From positions 21,299,001 to 21,363,000 of the forward strand of contig JAMPIT010000379.1 in assembly GCA_026261815.1 (NCBI GenBank): DNA of 64,000 nt, read 5' to 3'. The position numbers and the translations under genes were made by a program. The notes beneath the pieces are model-generated. The model saw only the letters and a list, made by a program, of their open reading frames with translations, searched no databases and had not been told where the DNA came from. This DNA is from Monarcha castaneiventris obscurior (taxonomy: Eukaryota; Chordata; Aves; Passeriformes; Monarchidae). Below are positions 1-11,792 of this stretch, one piece after another (within the stretch, counting starts at the first letter, position 1; every line of letters begins with the position of its first letter).

Positions 1-721
1 ATTTTGATGAATAACCCATGTCCAATTTAAAGAAATTACACAACTGGTTCAGACCAACTAACTGGCTAGTAGTTGGCAATGATGCAAAATAGTTTCACTC
101 TAGTTTCACTATAAAACTGGCCCAAGACTGTAATGTCCCTTCAGTGAAATAATTTAATCTGTCATTTCAAAATGTCAGTGCTAGAGGTTTCCTGTACATT
201 TTTGCCAAGGCTGTTTTCTCTTTAAGGATAGTGAAAGCATTATTTTGAAATGCAGTTTAAAAACAGGTTGTAAAATGTTTTCAATTACTGAACATATATG
301 AAGAACTTGCAAATTGACAGATTCATTTTTCCCTCAAGATGAGCACACTGCATCATTGAGATTAAATACAGTTAAGCTGTCATGGTTCTTAGCTTATTGC
401 TTTGTTTCTCTAAGTTATCATATCTATGGGTAGTCTTTAAAAATGAGTTAGCACAAAGGGTCAGTAAAAAATCTGAGGCCACTGGAATCCATTTTAAAAG
501 ATCAGCTCTCACTATTTTCAATTTTATCACCACATCTTAATGATCCATAAAGTGATAAAGAAATGGACAACTCAAATCATACAAATGCACATGAACAGTC
601 TCCATCTAGCAAGGACAAAGCAAGTTCTTCTTTGTACTGGACACAAAAGTGATCCCCAGATAAAATTCTTGAAAGACATTAAAATGCCTACTTTATAGCA
701 GGAAAGTCCAAGTGGAAACTG

Positions 722-920
722 TCAAGTGTTGAGGCACTTGGAACTGGCAGCCCAGAGAAGTTGTGGATGTCCCATCCCTGAACGTGTTTAAGGCCTGGTT
801 GAATGGAGCTTTGAGCAACCTGGTCTGACAGGTGAAAGCTGTCCCTGCTGATGGCAGTGGGTTTGGAACTAAATGATCTTTTAAGATCCTTTTCAACCCA
901 AACCATTCTATGATTTTATG
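722..920 (+). mobile_element. CR1 LINE 3' fragment
   Basis: It carries the typical CR1 3' UTR phrase (GCCCAGAGAAGTTGTGGATG, then AACCCAAACCATTCTATGA) and ends at the terminal octamer repeat. It is 5'-truncated. Confidence 0.9.
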
Positions 921-966
921 AGATCTCCAAGTGCACAGTGGCTAGCAGACAGTGAATTATTCAGTT

Positions 967-997
967 GTGTTGACACCACAGTGTGTGGTGTCAACAC
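967..997. repeat. Perfect inverted repeat, 14-bp arms, 3-nt loop
   Basis: GTGTTGACACCACA, loop GTG, then its exact complement TGTGGTGTCAACAC. Confidence 0.95.
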
Positions 998-1681
998 TGT
1001 ATCAACTTATCTGCAGATCAGTCTTGTTCTGTAGAAGCTCTTATCAATTGTTGGCTCTGAGAAGGGATGAAAGGGAGAGAGACCTTCCCGGACAGGAGTA
1101 GCATAGCACATTTCTGGAGACACCAGCTCAAATTCACAGCCACTCACGGGGTGAGCTCTGCTCCCCTCAGGGTCTGTGCAGCCTCATCAGTGGTCAACCT
1201 CATGCTCACTATGCACCCCAGTGTGAGGAACTGTACAGAGAGCACAGCATGAAAATTAGAAACATAACTTTCTTTATAAAGCTTCTCCTAACCACACTAA
1301 TTCCCATTACATGAGCAACTCTAAGGAGACAAATGGGCAATCTGTTTCTCACCTTTTATACACCTGCTCTGCAATCATCTCCTTGGCTAAAAAATGCACC
1401 ACAGAGTAGAAGAAGCGATGCTTTTGATAAGAATTAATTTATGGCCTTCAGGTAGACACAAAGCATGGAAAGTCCTGCTTAGTTGTTCATGTTGCATGGG
1501 ATGGCATGAGAGGAACTAAAACACAAGACCAGGGAGATATTGTTTTGAGTAATTAAAAATAAAACACGACATTTTCATGAACACGTGAAGAGAAGAAACG
1601 TAGTACAGCATGCAAGAAGAGGTGAACCTGAAATATTCATAATCAGAGCCCTGCTCAACACTCATGAAAAATAAATGCATA

Positions 1682-2105
1682 GAATAATAGAATCACAGAA
1701 TAAGCTGAGTTTGAAGGGACCCACAAGGATCATCAAGTCCAGTTCCTGACTCTGCACAGAACATCCCCAACACCATGTGCCTTTGAGCATTGTCCAAATG
1801 CTTCTTGATCGCTGTCAGGCTTGGTGCTGTGACCACTTCCCTGGGGAGCCTGTTCCAGTGCCCAGACACACTCTGGGTGAAAAACCTTTTCCTGATGTCT
1901 AACCTAAACCTCCCCTGACACAGCTTCATGACATTTTCTGGAGTCCTGTCACTGGTCACAAGAGATCTTTACCTGCCCCTCCACTTCCCCTCATCAGGAT
2001 ACTGAAGACCCCAATGAGGTCTCCCCTCAGTCTCCTCTTTTCCAGGCTGAACAAACTGAATGTCCTCAGCTGCTCCTCATAAGGAGCATGTGGACACTGC
2101 ATTTG
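1682..2105 (-). mobile_element. CR1 LINE 3' fragment, reverse orientation
   Basis: It starts with the inverted CR1 3' end (ATAGAATCACAGAATAAGCT) and runs into the ORF2-end region (CTTTTCCAGGCTGAACAAAC). The short minus-strand open frame 1693-1959 belongs to it. Confidence 0.9.
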
Positions 2106-5100
2106 TTTTCTGTTTGAGGTTGTTCAGACATTTTTGATGTGCACTCTGGTCACAATTTTCATGTGTTGGTCTACAGCCTTGACACTTAGAGGACTTACAA
2201 AAGGGAAGGAAAAGTGGGCAAAGACTAAAAGAAGAGGGGAGAGATGAAAAGAAAGGGAGAGAAAAGATTCCTTTTCTCTGGAAACTAGGGCTTTCCATCA
2301 AACCTTAAGTAATAGATTCAATAAAACCTTGTTTTCATGACACTTTATGAGTGAAAGCAATAACATAAAAATTGCTGTATTAAACTGACAAAATTCTTGT
2401 TTCAATATTTTGTATTACAGATACTGAAGCATTCAGTTGGAGCCATGACGATTAAAATCTTGTTGGATGGAGACCCTAAAAGAATTATCTCTGAAAGAAT
2501 GAAGTGGTTTTCTTTGTGAAAATCACAGTGAAGTTTGCTTTTAAGTACTTATAAGCCTTTCTTTTCAACAGAACTTTATTTTAGTAATTAGTGTCAAAAG
2601 TGCCTATGAGTTGTTTAATTCTTGTTTAATTGTCATTCTCTTCCCTATAATGTAATTCTAGATAAAGCAGTATTTGACAGACTTTTTTTAATATAAACTT
2701 TTGAAACTGCTGTTCAAACATACACTTGTGTTATTTATAATGGAATATAATAAAATAAATTTATGAAATACAAGCTAGTGAGACAAACATCTTGCCCCAA
2801 GATGTCCTCTTTAAAAAGAAACTCTGATACTTCTGTATTCTTCTTTCACTCAGCAGTAGCTAAAGCTTTCTGGAGAAGTCTTATTTTGTTGGAAACTAGT
2901 AGCATAATGCCTCAGGCCTAGATTCTAATCTGGTTTATTCACAAAAATATTTAATCTATATTTACTTGAGAAATAAAGTAAAAGAGATGTGAGGCGTATC
3001 TGGGGCAGAATCCTGGACACAGAGAAGTCAGTGTTGCCTCATAATTACTGGCATTTACAAGCCTACAAGGTTTTGTTAAAAGTGTGAAGCTTTCATTAAA
3101 TATTGAATATCTATGTTCTGATTTATGATAAAATAGTCATTATCACATAGTTTACCATATACCTAACTAATACCAGATTGTCAATGCTTCTAAAAATTTA
3201 ACAGCAAAAATTCAGTTAAAATGTGTAGGAAATGAAGAGAATGCAAGATGATTCTTTTGCTTTAGAGTCCTATTGGCTGTTTACAGTTAATATAGTTGAG
3301 AAGTTACTCAGTGGTTTGTAGGCTTCTAAAGGAAAACAAAAGCCGATACAACTGCTTCTGCCATGGTAAGTTAGGTACTGTCTATTTTCTCCGTTCATGA
3401 AAGGATATTTACCCAAACAAAGAATCCTCCTGCATCCAAGGTAATAAAGTAGAAAATGTTCTTAAAGTTAGAGCTGAATCCTGGTAAATCCCTTATCAAA
3501 ATTTGAATGCCAAAAAATTCTTGTAATTAGGTAATTTTACAAGCCTTGCCTCCTTCTCTTGTCATGTATCCTAAAACAGAGCAGTATATGCATCCTGATG
3601 CCTACCCAGGTTGTGAAGGCCATACAGCACCAGCTAATGCACGTGTTCTCTGTGTCCTTGGGACTGAGGCTTCTGGTCTCTGGCACAGGACAGCACAAGA
3701 ACAGGGCCTGATGCTCATCCGGGGTCTGGCCTTGATTCTGAGTCAGGACTGGGCAAGTATGTTCACTTGCATATAGGCTGTCCAAATTACCTTCTGGTAA
3801 TACTGGGAGGTTTGCCATTCGTTATTGTCAGAAGAGCCAGGGAGATTTCAGGGACTTGGTGTACTTGTGACAAAGCTCTTACTGCACACACTGATGTGCT
3901 GCACAGCAATAGGATTCGTGCCCAGCACACTGTTTCCTGGGCTGTTGCCACTGGGATCAGCTTTTCCTGACAGTCCTGACTGCAGATACAAGTATATTAT
4001 CTAAATTAATAAAAGGGAGTTCACCAGAGATAAAATATGGGAGAGGAAAATTTGCAATTTCTTCCTGACAGTCTGAAAAATCTCATTATTTTTCTTATGA
4101 AGAATTCTGTTTCCTTTATAAAGCCAAATGTTGTTCTGACTCTTTTGAGTACTCTTGAAAGATAAAGTCAGTTCTTGGCAAAATGAGTCCTTAAATGGCA
4201 AAGATCAAATCAAGTTTCAGGAGAAAAGGAGACAAACAGAAGTGCCACAAAGTGGATATGAAGTTTTTTTTATCAAGTTAAAATCCTGAGGAGGTCGGCT
4301 AAGGCTGAGAGCGTGCATGCCCAGAGGGCTGAACTTGGTCTGCAAGAATACTGCACACAGAGCAGGATTAGAAGCAAAGACTGCATGATGCTTTTGTAAA
4401 CTGAGCTCACGAAAAAATGTAACTGTACTAAACACAGACCCTGTCAGTGATTGGGAGGTTTGCCATTTACTGCAAAAGCTGATTACACTTCATTATCTTT
4501 TCTTTATCAATTGATGTGGCATACTTCTCAGCCATGAATGCCTGGCTAGATAGGAGTGAAGCCTGATAAGACAAAAACAACATTCTCCCATGCGCCAAAT
4601 TGGCAGGATGAAGAGGATCTTTGAAAGCTGTAAAATAGCATTAGTCAGAGGTAACAAATAGAAATTTTCCTCGGTGTTCATTAATAACATGGGGAAGGAG
4701 AACAGTGCTAGCTTTTTCAAGGATGGAAATATAAATGAGAGGAAGCAAACTACCTTAAAATGAAACATCTCTTGCTGGATTCCACATCATCTATGGTATC
4801 AGAAGAAAACTCCTAGGAAAAATACCATGGCATATTTTCATTGCATATTTGTTAGTCCACTTCATGCACTTCAGTGAATGTGTCATGAATTAATGACAAA
4901 TATTCTACGCAGCTATTTAGATAATGCAAAGCAAGAAGTATTTAGTTTTTATGAAATTATATAATAAAATAATTCAATTAATTATATAATTAATAATTTA
5001 ATTACTTAGCTGGTAATTTTTTTGGCAGCCATTTTTTGTACTTTATAGCAACAAATGAGGATAATGCATTTTCAATTTAAAAGAGCAAGAGGGTGACATA

Positions 5101-6120
5101 AAACACAGCATCCATAATGAAGGTTTCAGGGGACTGGATATGAGTGAAGAACTCTAATATAAAGTGCTAAAAAAAATCATTTAAAAAAGGAGCACTTTAA
5201 AAAAACTCACAATCCCGACTTATTAAGGCTGTTCCTGATGTGATTTTCTGCCAACTGTTTCCTCGTTGTTCCTCCACTGAGAAATCTGGAAATAATAAAA
5301 ACAAAGAAACTATTCTCTCAGAAGCAAATTTTAGAAAATAACACTCATTTTATCCTGCCAAAGTAAATTCAACTCTCAATGAAAATACCTTTCAGCAGAA
5401 AGATACAATTTTGTACTTTCATAGGAAAGCCATCCTCCTTCTAAAAGATGAAGGCAAAACATATACCTGAAAGATGGCTCCCTATGTCCAAAAGCTCAGT
5501 TGCCATTTTAACAGCTTGATAAAAGGAATTACTCCTCATTTCAGATCCTCCCTCATTTACATGCTCAGAATAGCATGGTAACAAAAGCTGGATCACTAAG
5601 AGTATACCACACATCTTGAAGACCACTTTTTCAGTGTAAAATTGTAATTGACGGCTGTGACATTTAGTTGTAGAAGAAAAATATATCCTGGTTACACGCC
5701 TGAATTTGCTTTTTAGTGTAGAGCATAGCTTAAATGAATTTTTCTGTTTGTAAATTATTTCTACTAGAGAAAACCCAAATATTATTTAATCTATTTTGCC
5801 CGTAGCCATTGCTGTGTTACCACTCTGTTGATGCAAACCATACCCAGGTCTGCTAAGTCCTGGCCTCAGAGGTAAAACTTTCTGTGGCAGGGTGTGAATG
5901 ATGAGACTGAGAAGAGACTTAAAGCTTGTGTGACACTGGTATGGGTACAACTTCAGAGGGAACTTACTGTTTAAAGTCTTATAACTGAGACCAAGCTTTG
6001 GCAAATTCCCAAGAGCCAATCCCTAAATGGTTGTGACCATGTGCCTCCATCTCCACATCAAACACTTACAGTCAAACAAACAGGCATCTTCAAGGCAACC
6101 TGAATATGTTGAACAGCAGA

Positions 6121-6375
6121 CATCTTCAAGGCAACAGTCTTAAGTTGCGCCAAGGAAAATATAGGTTGGATATTAGAAAAGAGTTTTTTAGAGAAGGAGT
6201 GATAAAATATTGGAATGGTTTACCTGGGGAGGTGGTGGAATCACCATCCCAGGCCCTGTTTAAAAAGAGATTGGATGTGGCACTCGGTGCCATGGTTTAG
6301 TTTAGTTGAGGTGTTCGGACATGGGTTGGACTCGATGATCTTGAAGGTCTCTTCCAACCTGGTGATTCTGTGAAG
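6121..6375 (+). mobile_element. CR1 LINE 3' fragment
   Basis: It contains AGGTTGGATATTAGAAAAGA, a GGGGAGGTGGTGGAATCACC phrase and the end CTTCCAACCTGGTGATTCTG, all diagnostic of CR1 3' ends. Confidence 0.9.
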
Positions 6376-8941
6376 GCATTTATTTAGTCTAAGCCAGATA
6401 ACCTGGTCTGTCCTTGAGAGAGACCTTGGTTTATCCTGCAGGTCGTTGTCTCTCTGGAGGTGCTTATCCCTTACCACCATTACATACAAGCCCTCCCAAC
6501 ACATACCTCATACTGGCCCAGGGACCTGTGCCACGTGAAAGCTAAGAGTGAAACAAATACCACCGCAGACAGAGGTGTACAGGGGGCACATGTGGCAGTA
6601 GTTTGTCTGATTGACCCACTCACGGCTCAGAAAATTAAAAGACAAATACAAAAAAAGACAAACTAAGGAACAAACAAAAATCCTCCCAGGATCCATTAGC
6701 AAGAGAAGCTTGACATACACATAGCGAAATAAATTCTAACAAAGAAAAGTGATGGAAAATGCTAGACACTTATCTCAAATAGGTGACAAAATGTATCAAA
6801 TTACTTTAATAATTTAGGCAAGATATTTCAGTCATCTCCACTACCGTATAAATTCCATTAAAAAAAGAATGCAAATAACCAGGGAGTACTGCATGGCTGT
6901 TACATTAGCAGCACAGCAGGATGCAACATCAAAGTCCTCACAAATGAGAGGAATTGTTGTTGTTATGCTATGATATGAAACTTGAATAAGAGTTTAAAAG
7001 TAGCATTAATTTTATTGATCAAAGATTAACAAGGTGAAGTGTTTAATTGGTATTTTAACTGGAAAGCAAGGAAATAAATTCTACATTTTGGAGTTGAATG
7101 GATTCTGTGAGAACACAGTTCTTTGTCTAATTTAAAATTAAACAGTTAACTCAAATTGCATTTATTTAAGAGCACGTTGGTTTAGATTTAGGGAAATGAG
7201 GGAACCTGATACAAGTTTATTTTGATTCCTAAGCTTTATTTCTGTGTCAACTATTTTTCTGCTTTATAGACAGTAAATCTGGTGTAATTAATCTTTGAAG
7301 TTTAATGACCTTTCAAGTTTGGCTCAAAAAGTTAATGATGTTGATATAATATTACTTCATCCATGTAGTGGTGTCCTCTTAAGAACCCTGAAAGATCTCT
7401 TTACCTACAAACACAACATCTTCTCTCAGTGCAGCAAAATTTTTGTTCACAGAATTTCAAGAATTTCCTTCTCCTGCCTACGATAGAGGTTTATCCATTT
7501 CCACAGTCTTCTCCTGTTGCACCTGTATCTTTTTTTGAAATAAGTTTTTTTCTTCATCTATAATTTCCTTTTAATTTAGGTGCTTCATTTGGCCTTGTAT
7601 AACAAAACAAAAAACAAAACCTTGTAAAACCTTGTCCACCTTTGAGCTGGATGCTTCACTTCTCCTGGCTTCACTATTCAGACTCTGCTAATTTTGTTCT
7701 GTTCCATTGTTCAGCTTAGTTCAGACAGTGTCTAACAAGCTTGTTCATTGTCCTATGCTGTTTCTGTCACCAAATTTTGCTCATTACATTGGGATGAGAC
7801 ATGAAAGAATTTCTGGCTACATAACTGGAAAATACAGTGCCAAACTGATTACTGAGGAGCAGTTTTTATAACAGCAACATAATAACTTCCCTAATTTCAA
7901 CAATAATTCATACTTTGGATGGATTTGTACTTTGTATGAATTATTCCAGATAATTGTCCATATTGTAATTCCTGTTATCCAAGTAAGATTAGATGAACAC
8001 AGCTGTGTTCTTCTGACTTAACAGTTTGTGACTATTTGAATCTGGGAAATGTGCTAATATTTTTTATTTGTCAAGAGGCTGTTTAAAAAAAAGATCTATT
8101 GGTTGTTAATGTCACTGTTTAGAGAAGTTGCTTGATTTTCAAACTTTACTGCACAGTAAGACTGATTTGAAACATGAAGCTATGCAATACATGTCACAGT
8201 GTCTGGGAATGGATAAAATCAAGTGTTGGATTAAAGACCAGTCAAACAAAACTCACAGGCAACAATAAGAACGCTCTGCTTTCAGCATCAGCATCTGCAG
8301 TAGCAGATATTGATCAAACAACGTCTTAATAACATGATCATGAAATGTTGTTGGATATGAACCAGATTCTCTTTCCCAAATCTGTTTAAGGTAGATCCTG
8401 CTTGGTGAGCTCAGACCTCACTGTCAGTAATAAGTGGAGCAGAGGGCTACTTTCCTTGGAAGACATGAATCCACGTTCTGTTCACATGCTATTTTTTTAT
8501 GTTCAGAAATACCCAGCCCAACTCAGACCTTTTCCAGGGAAGTAAGGAAAGGACAATCAAGATATTTTTATTGTTGAATATATTTATCTCCTTCTGAAAG
8601 TTGCTCAGAAATCCTCAGATTTGTAGAAGTAGTACCATCAGCACCTCTTTGAAATAAAAAACCAAAAAAAACTATGAGAGGGAAAAGGAGCAGAATTGTT
8701 TGACTTAAGTTTTTGATACTGCAGTAGTATCCAAACAAGTAAACCTCAGAAAAAATCACCTATAACAACAGAGAGTGATGATGTACAGAGCAGTGGGAAT
8801 TGTGCTGACGTGCTGATCAGAGCTGACACCTCTTTGGCTCATCTGGGTTTTGAAACCATGCACCAGAGGATAGCAGATGTCCTTCTACAAAAGCAAATGT
8901 GTTACTCCCCATGATGTCATGTGCAAAATTGTCATACCTGT

Positions 8942-10237
8942 TGTAGCGGGTTGAATTTGGTTCCCCGGGCGGAACACCAATTCGTGTAGTAGTTTAAGGG
9001 TTAACTGTGGGCACTAGCCCTCCCCCCGATGTCCTTGCAGTGAGATAAGCTGTTAGGAGGAAAAGCAAAGCAGGCACACAACTTGAAAGAAGGGAAAAAA
9101 AAATTAATTAAGACCCAGATGTTAAAACAACAGAACAAATTTTTCAGAGCCATCTCCACTTTTTCCCCTTTCCCAAAATCAGGGTCACAGTCCTAGGAAA
9201 AGGGGAAGAAAGGTGGGTTTCCCTCTAGCTTGACGTGGCTATACAAACTGCTACCCTTTACCTCTTTTCCATGAGCCCTTTCACAGCTCTCACAACTGCT
9301 GAAAAACCAGGCTTTTCACATGGGGCTAATTACTAATTTAAGAATGAACCAGTTTCTTTTTGGACTTGAACATTAAGGCTTTCTCTCGCCACCAGGCTAT
9401 AGAAATAAGCCTCTCCCTGCTTTTATGAATATAGCCTGGCATAGGCACTCTAGCCATTTTACAAGCCGCTTGAGAAAAAGAAAATGCCCATTCCCCCACA
9501 TTCTTAACATGGATTAAGGACACAAACAGTCTGCGGTATCACAGTTTATACCACGCAAGGCAGAAGGATGTTTAAGTTCCCCGCGCCGAGTCCACGCAGT
9601 GCAGCCGTGCAGCTCCGTCCCACGTGACCCCGCCTTCTCCTTCTCCCTGGCTCTGAAGCCACCATGTTGCCGGGTGTTTTTCTCTGCTGCTGCGTTGCAC
9701 AGTCTGGAGAGGGGTGTCCTTTCCTCTATCTTGCTGCAAAGTTTACTGGCTGCTCTGAAGGCTCTGGTTCAGATGACCTCAGCCCGGGAGCCGCTCAGCT
9801 GCCCCCCGCGGCTGAGGGGAACAGCTCCCCCCTCCCCCGTAAATCTGAGTCCATGCTGCAGCAAGGAATCCCCAAGGGACAGAAGGCAGGAGCCCTGTCC
9901 CCAGCCGCGCAGGCTGAGGGAAGGTGGGGGGGCCACCCCTCCGTCTCTGCCGTCCCCGCACCGAGCCGGAACGGAAGGCCAGGGGCCCCCCGAACTTTGC
10001 CCCCCTCCTCACCGGGAGGAGGGGAGGAGGCCGGGGGCAGGGGCGCCCCATCCCCGGGCCCACAGGCTCCAGGAACAGGGCCGACCCCTCTCCCTTTCAC
10101 TCCCAGCCCTGCACCCACCTGAGCCAGGAAACTGCATCTCCTAAAACTCCCGCCCTCCGTGGGGCTTAAATATGTAAAATTTCGAGAAGCGCATTGGCTT
10201 AGAGGGCTGTCTGTCAAGTTTTGACTAACCCACGACA
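8942..10237. mobile_element. Solo LTR, 1296 bp, GC-rich interior
   Basis: The element begins TGTAGCGGGTTGA and ends ACTAACCCACGACA. These ends form imperfect inverted repeats with the TG...CA termini of an LTR. It is flanked by identical 5-bp duplications CCTGT (8937-8941 and 10238-10242). No internal retroviral region is attached, so it is probably a solo LTR left by recombination. The part at about 9590-10130 is very GC- and CpG-rich, and a TTAAATA box lies near 10167. Overlapping open frames in it are not genes. Confidence 0.85.
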
Positions 10238-11743
10238 CCTGTGCAGATTGCTATGCACAGGAGCCAACAGATATAGACAGACAATTTACCATAATTAAAT
10301 CTTACTCAACTTCAATAACATTGGATGGTAGCAGCTGCAACCACAAAGAGTAAAGAACTCTTGGCTTCAAGTGAAACAATCCTTCAGCTACAAGAAACTG
10401 TAGGTACTACTCTACAAACCTCATAGGAAATGGCTGGGATAACATCATATGTTCTGAAATAATTTTCTTAGGACTCACTGAGAAACAGCACCTGATGTAA
10501 GTAATAAACACAAAAATAGTTAAAACTTGATACACTTTGCAGAGATTCTAAAATCATCACAATCTGAATTTAGTTTGGATAAAATGTGTTCCCTATGGAG
10601 ATCCAGGAAAAAGCTCTCCAAGCTGCTCTGACAGTAAAAGGAAGTCAAAAAAGACCAGAAGATAACAAGAGAACTGACCTGTACCTCCCTTGCTGCACTG
10701 GCTTCTCATTGATCTCTGGTAGCTCAGTTATTTTGCTTCACTGAAGTTGTTTATGGGATCTTGTAATTTAAGAAACTTTTCAGTCTGTTTTTCAAGAGGA
10801 AAAGGACTGCTACTGGAAAGATTAAATAAAAAAGAAAAATTAAACATGGAAGGAAAAAAATCCAAAAGATAGCCATCCTCTATAATTTTTTATAAACTTA
10901 ACCCAGAACCTCCTGACAGTATTTCAATTTCCTATTTTCAATATACAAAGAAATACCTTTGGCTTTTGCATAAAGTTAGTTAACTGCTTACACTTGACAT
11001 CTCAACTAGACAGAAAAAAAAAGATTTCTTCCTGGATTAGACTGTAATCTTCCAGATTTTGGACATGAATTCCTATCAACAAATGTTGATCCTTTGTTGA
11101 ATTGCAGACTCCAACACAGTCAAAATTGTGATAATGGTCACAATATTAATGGTCCTAATCTCTTCTGTCACTTTGATACATGCAAAATCATCAGTTCATC
11201 TCCCAGTCAATTTTAGAAATTTTTTCTACTTTATCCAATAGACAAAAAATTGACAAATATTTTTTATATCGATATATTTTTCAGTGGGCATCTTTTTTCT
11301 GCAAGAGCCAACTCTACAAACTGATTGACTAATTCATTTCCCACAATCATTTCATGTAAAATAAACTGACAAAAGGCCAGCTGCAAAAGCTAGTACAACA
11401 AACTGCTTCTTTCTCAGAAACACAGTAGAGAAAACAGGTATTTATTATTTGGATTTGATTGTTCACAGCTGGTGCCTTCATCAGCCAGCATAAATATTGG
11501 ATGTTCGACCCATGCCACAAAATTAATCTTCAGATTTAATGCCCCAAGACAAATTTTATAGGGTTCAGATGCAGATTATTTTTTTCTTAAAATAATAAAG
11601 GATGATTTGCAAATTGGGTTCTTGGGTGAAACTCCAGGCTCACCCAGGCCTGTAAGTAATTAGTTATAGTGACTTAATCTGAGTACTTCTGTAGTCAGTA
11701 CACTTGCAGACTAATGATGCAAGAAAAGTGAAACTCATGGATT

Positions 11744-11792
11744 TAGAATCATAAAATCATAGAATTGTTTGGTTGGCAGTGTCTTGAAGCAC
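11744..11792 (-). mobile_element. Short CR1 3'-end remnant
   Basis: AGAATCATAAAATCATAGAA followed by TTGTTTGGTTGGC is the inverted CR1 terminus. Only about 50 bp remain. Confidence 0.7.

Larger units (their letters stand above)
1..8936. other. Gene desert, left end
   Basis: Apart from the CR1 copies at 722-920, 1682-2105 and 6121-6375 and the hairpin at 967-997, this is AT-rich unique sequence with only short chance open frames. No exon with good splice sites and a recognisable product was seen. Confidence 0.6.

Noticed and set aside
9599..10238. Overlapping open frames of 80-181 codons on both strands
   Set aside because: They lie in the GC-rich core of the solo LTR. The composition lowers stop frequency in all frames, and none has a recognisable domain.
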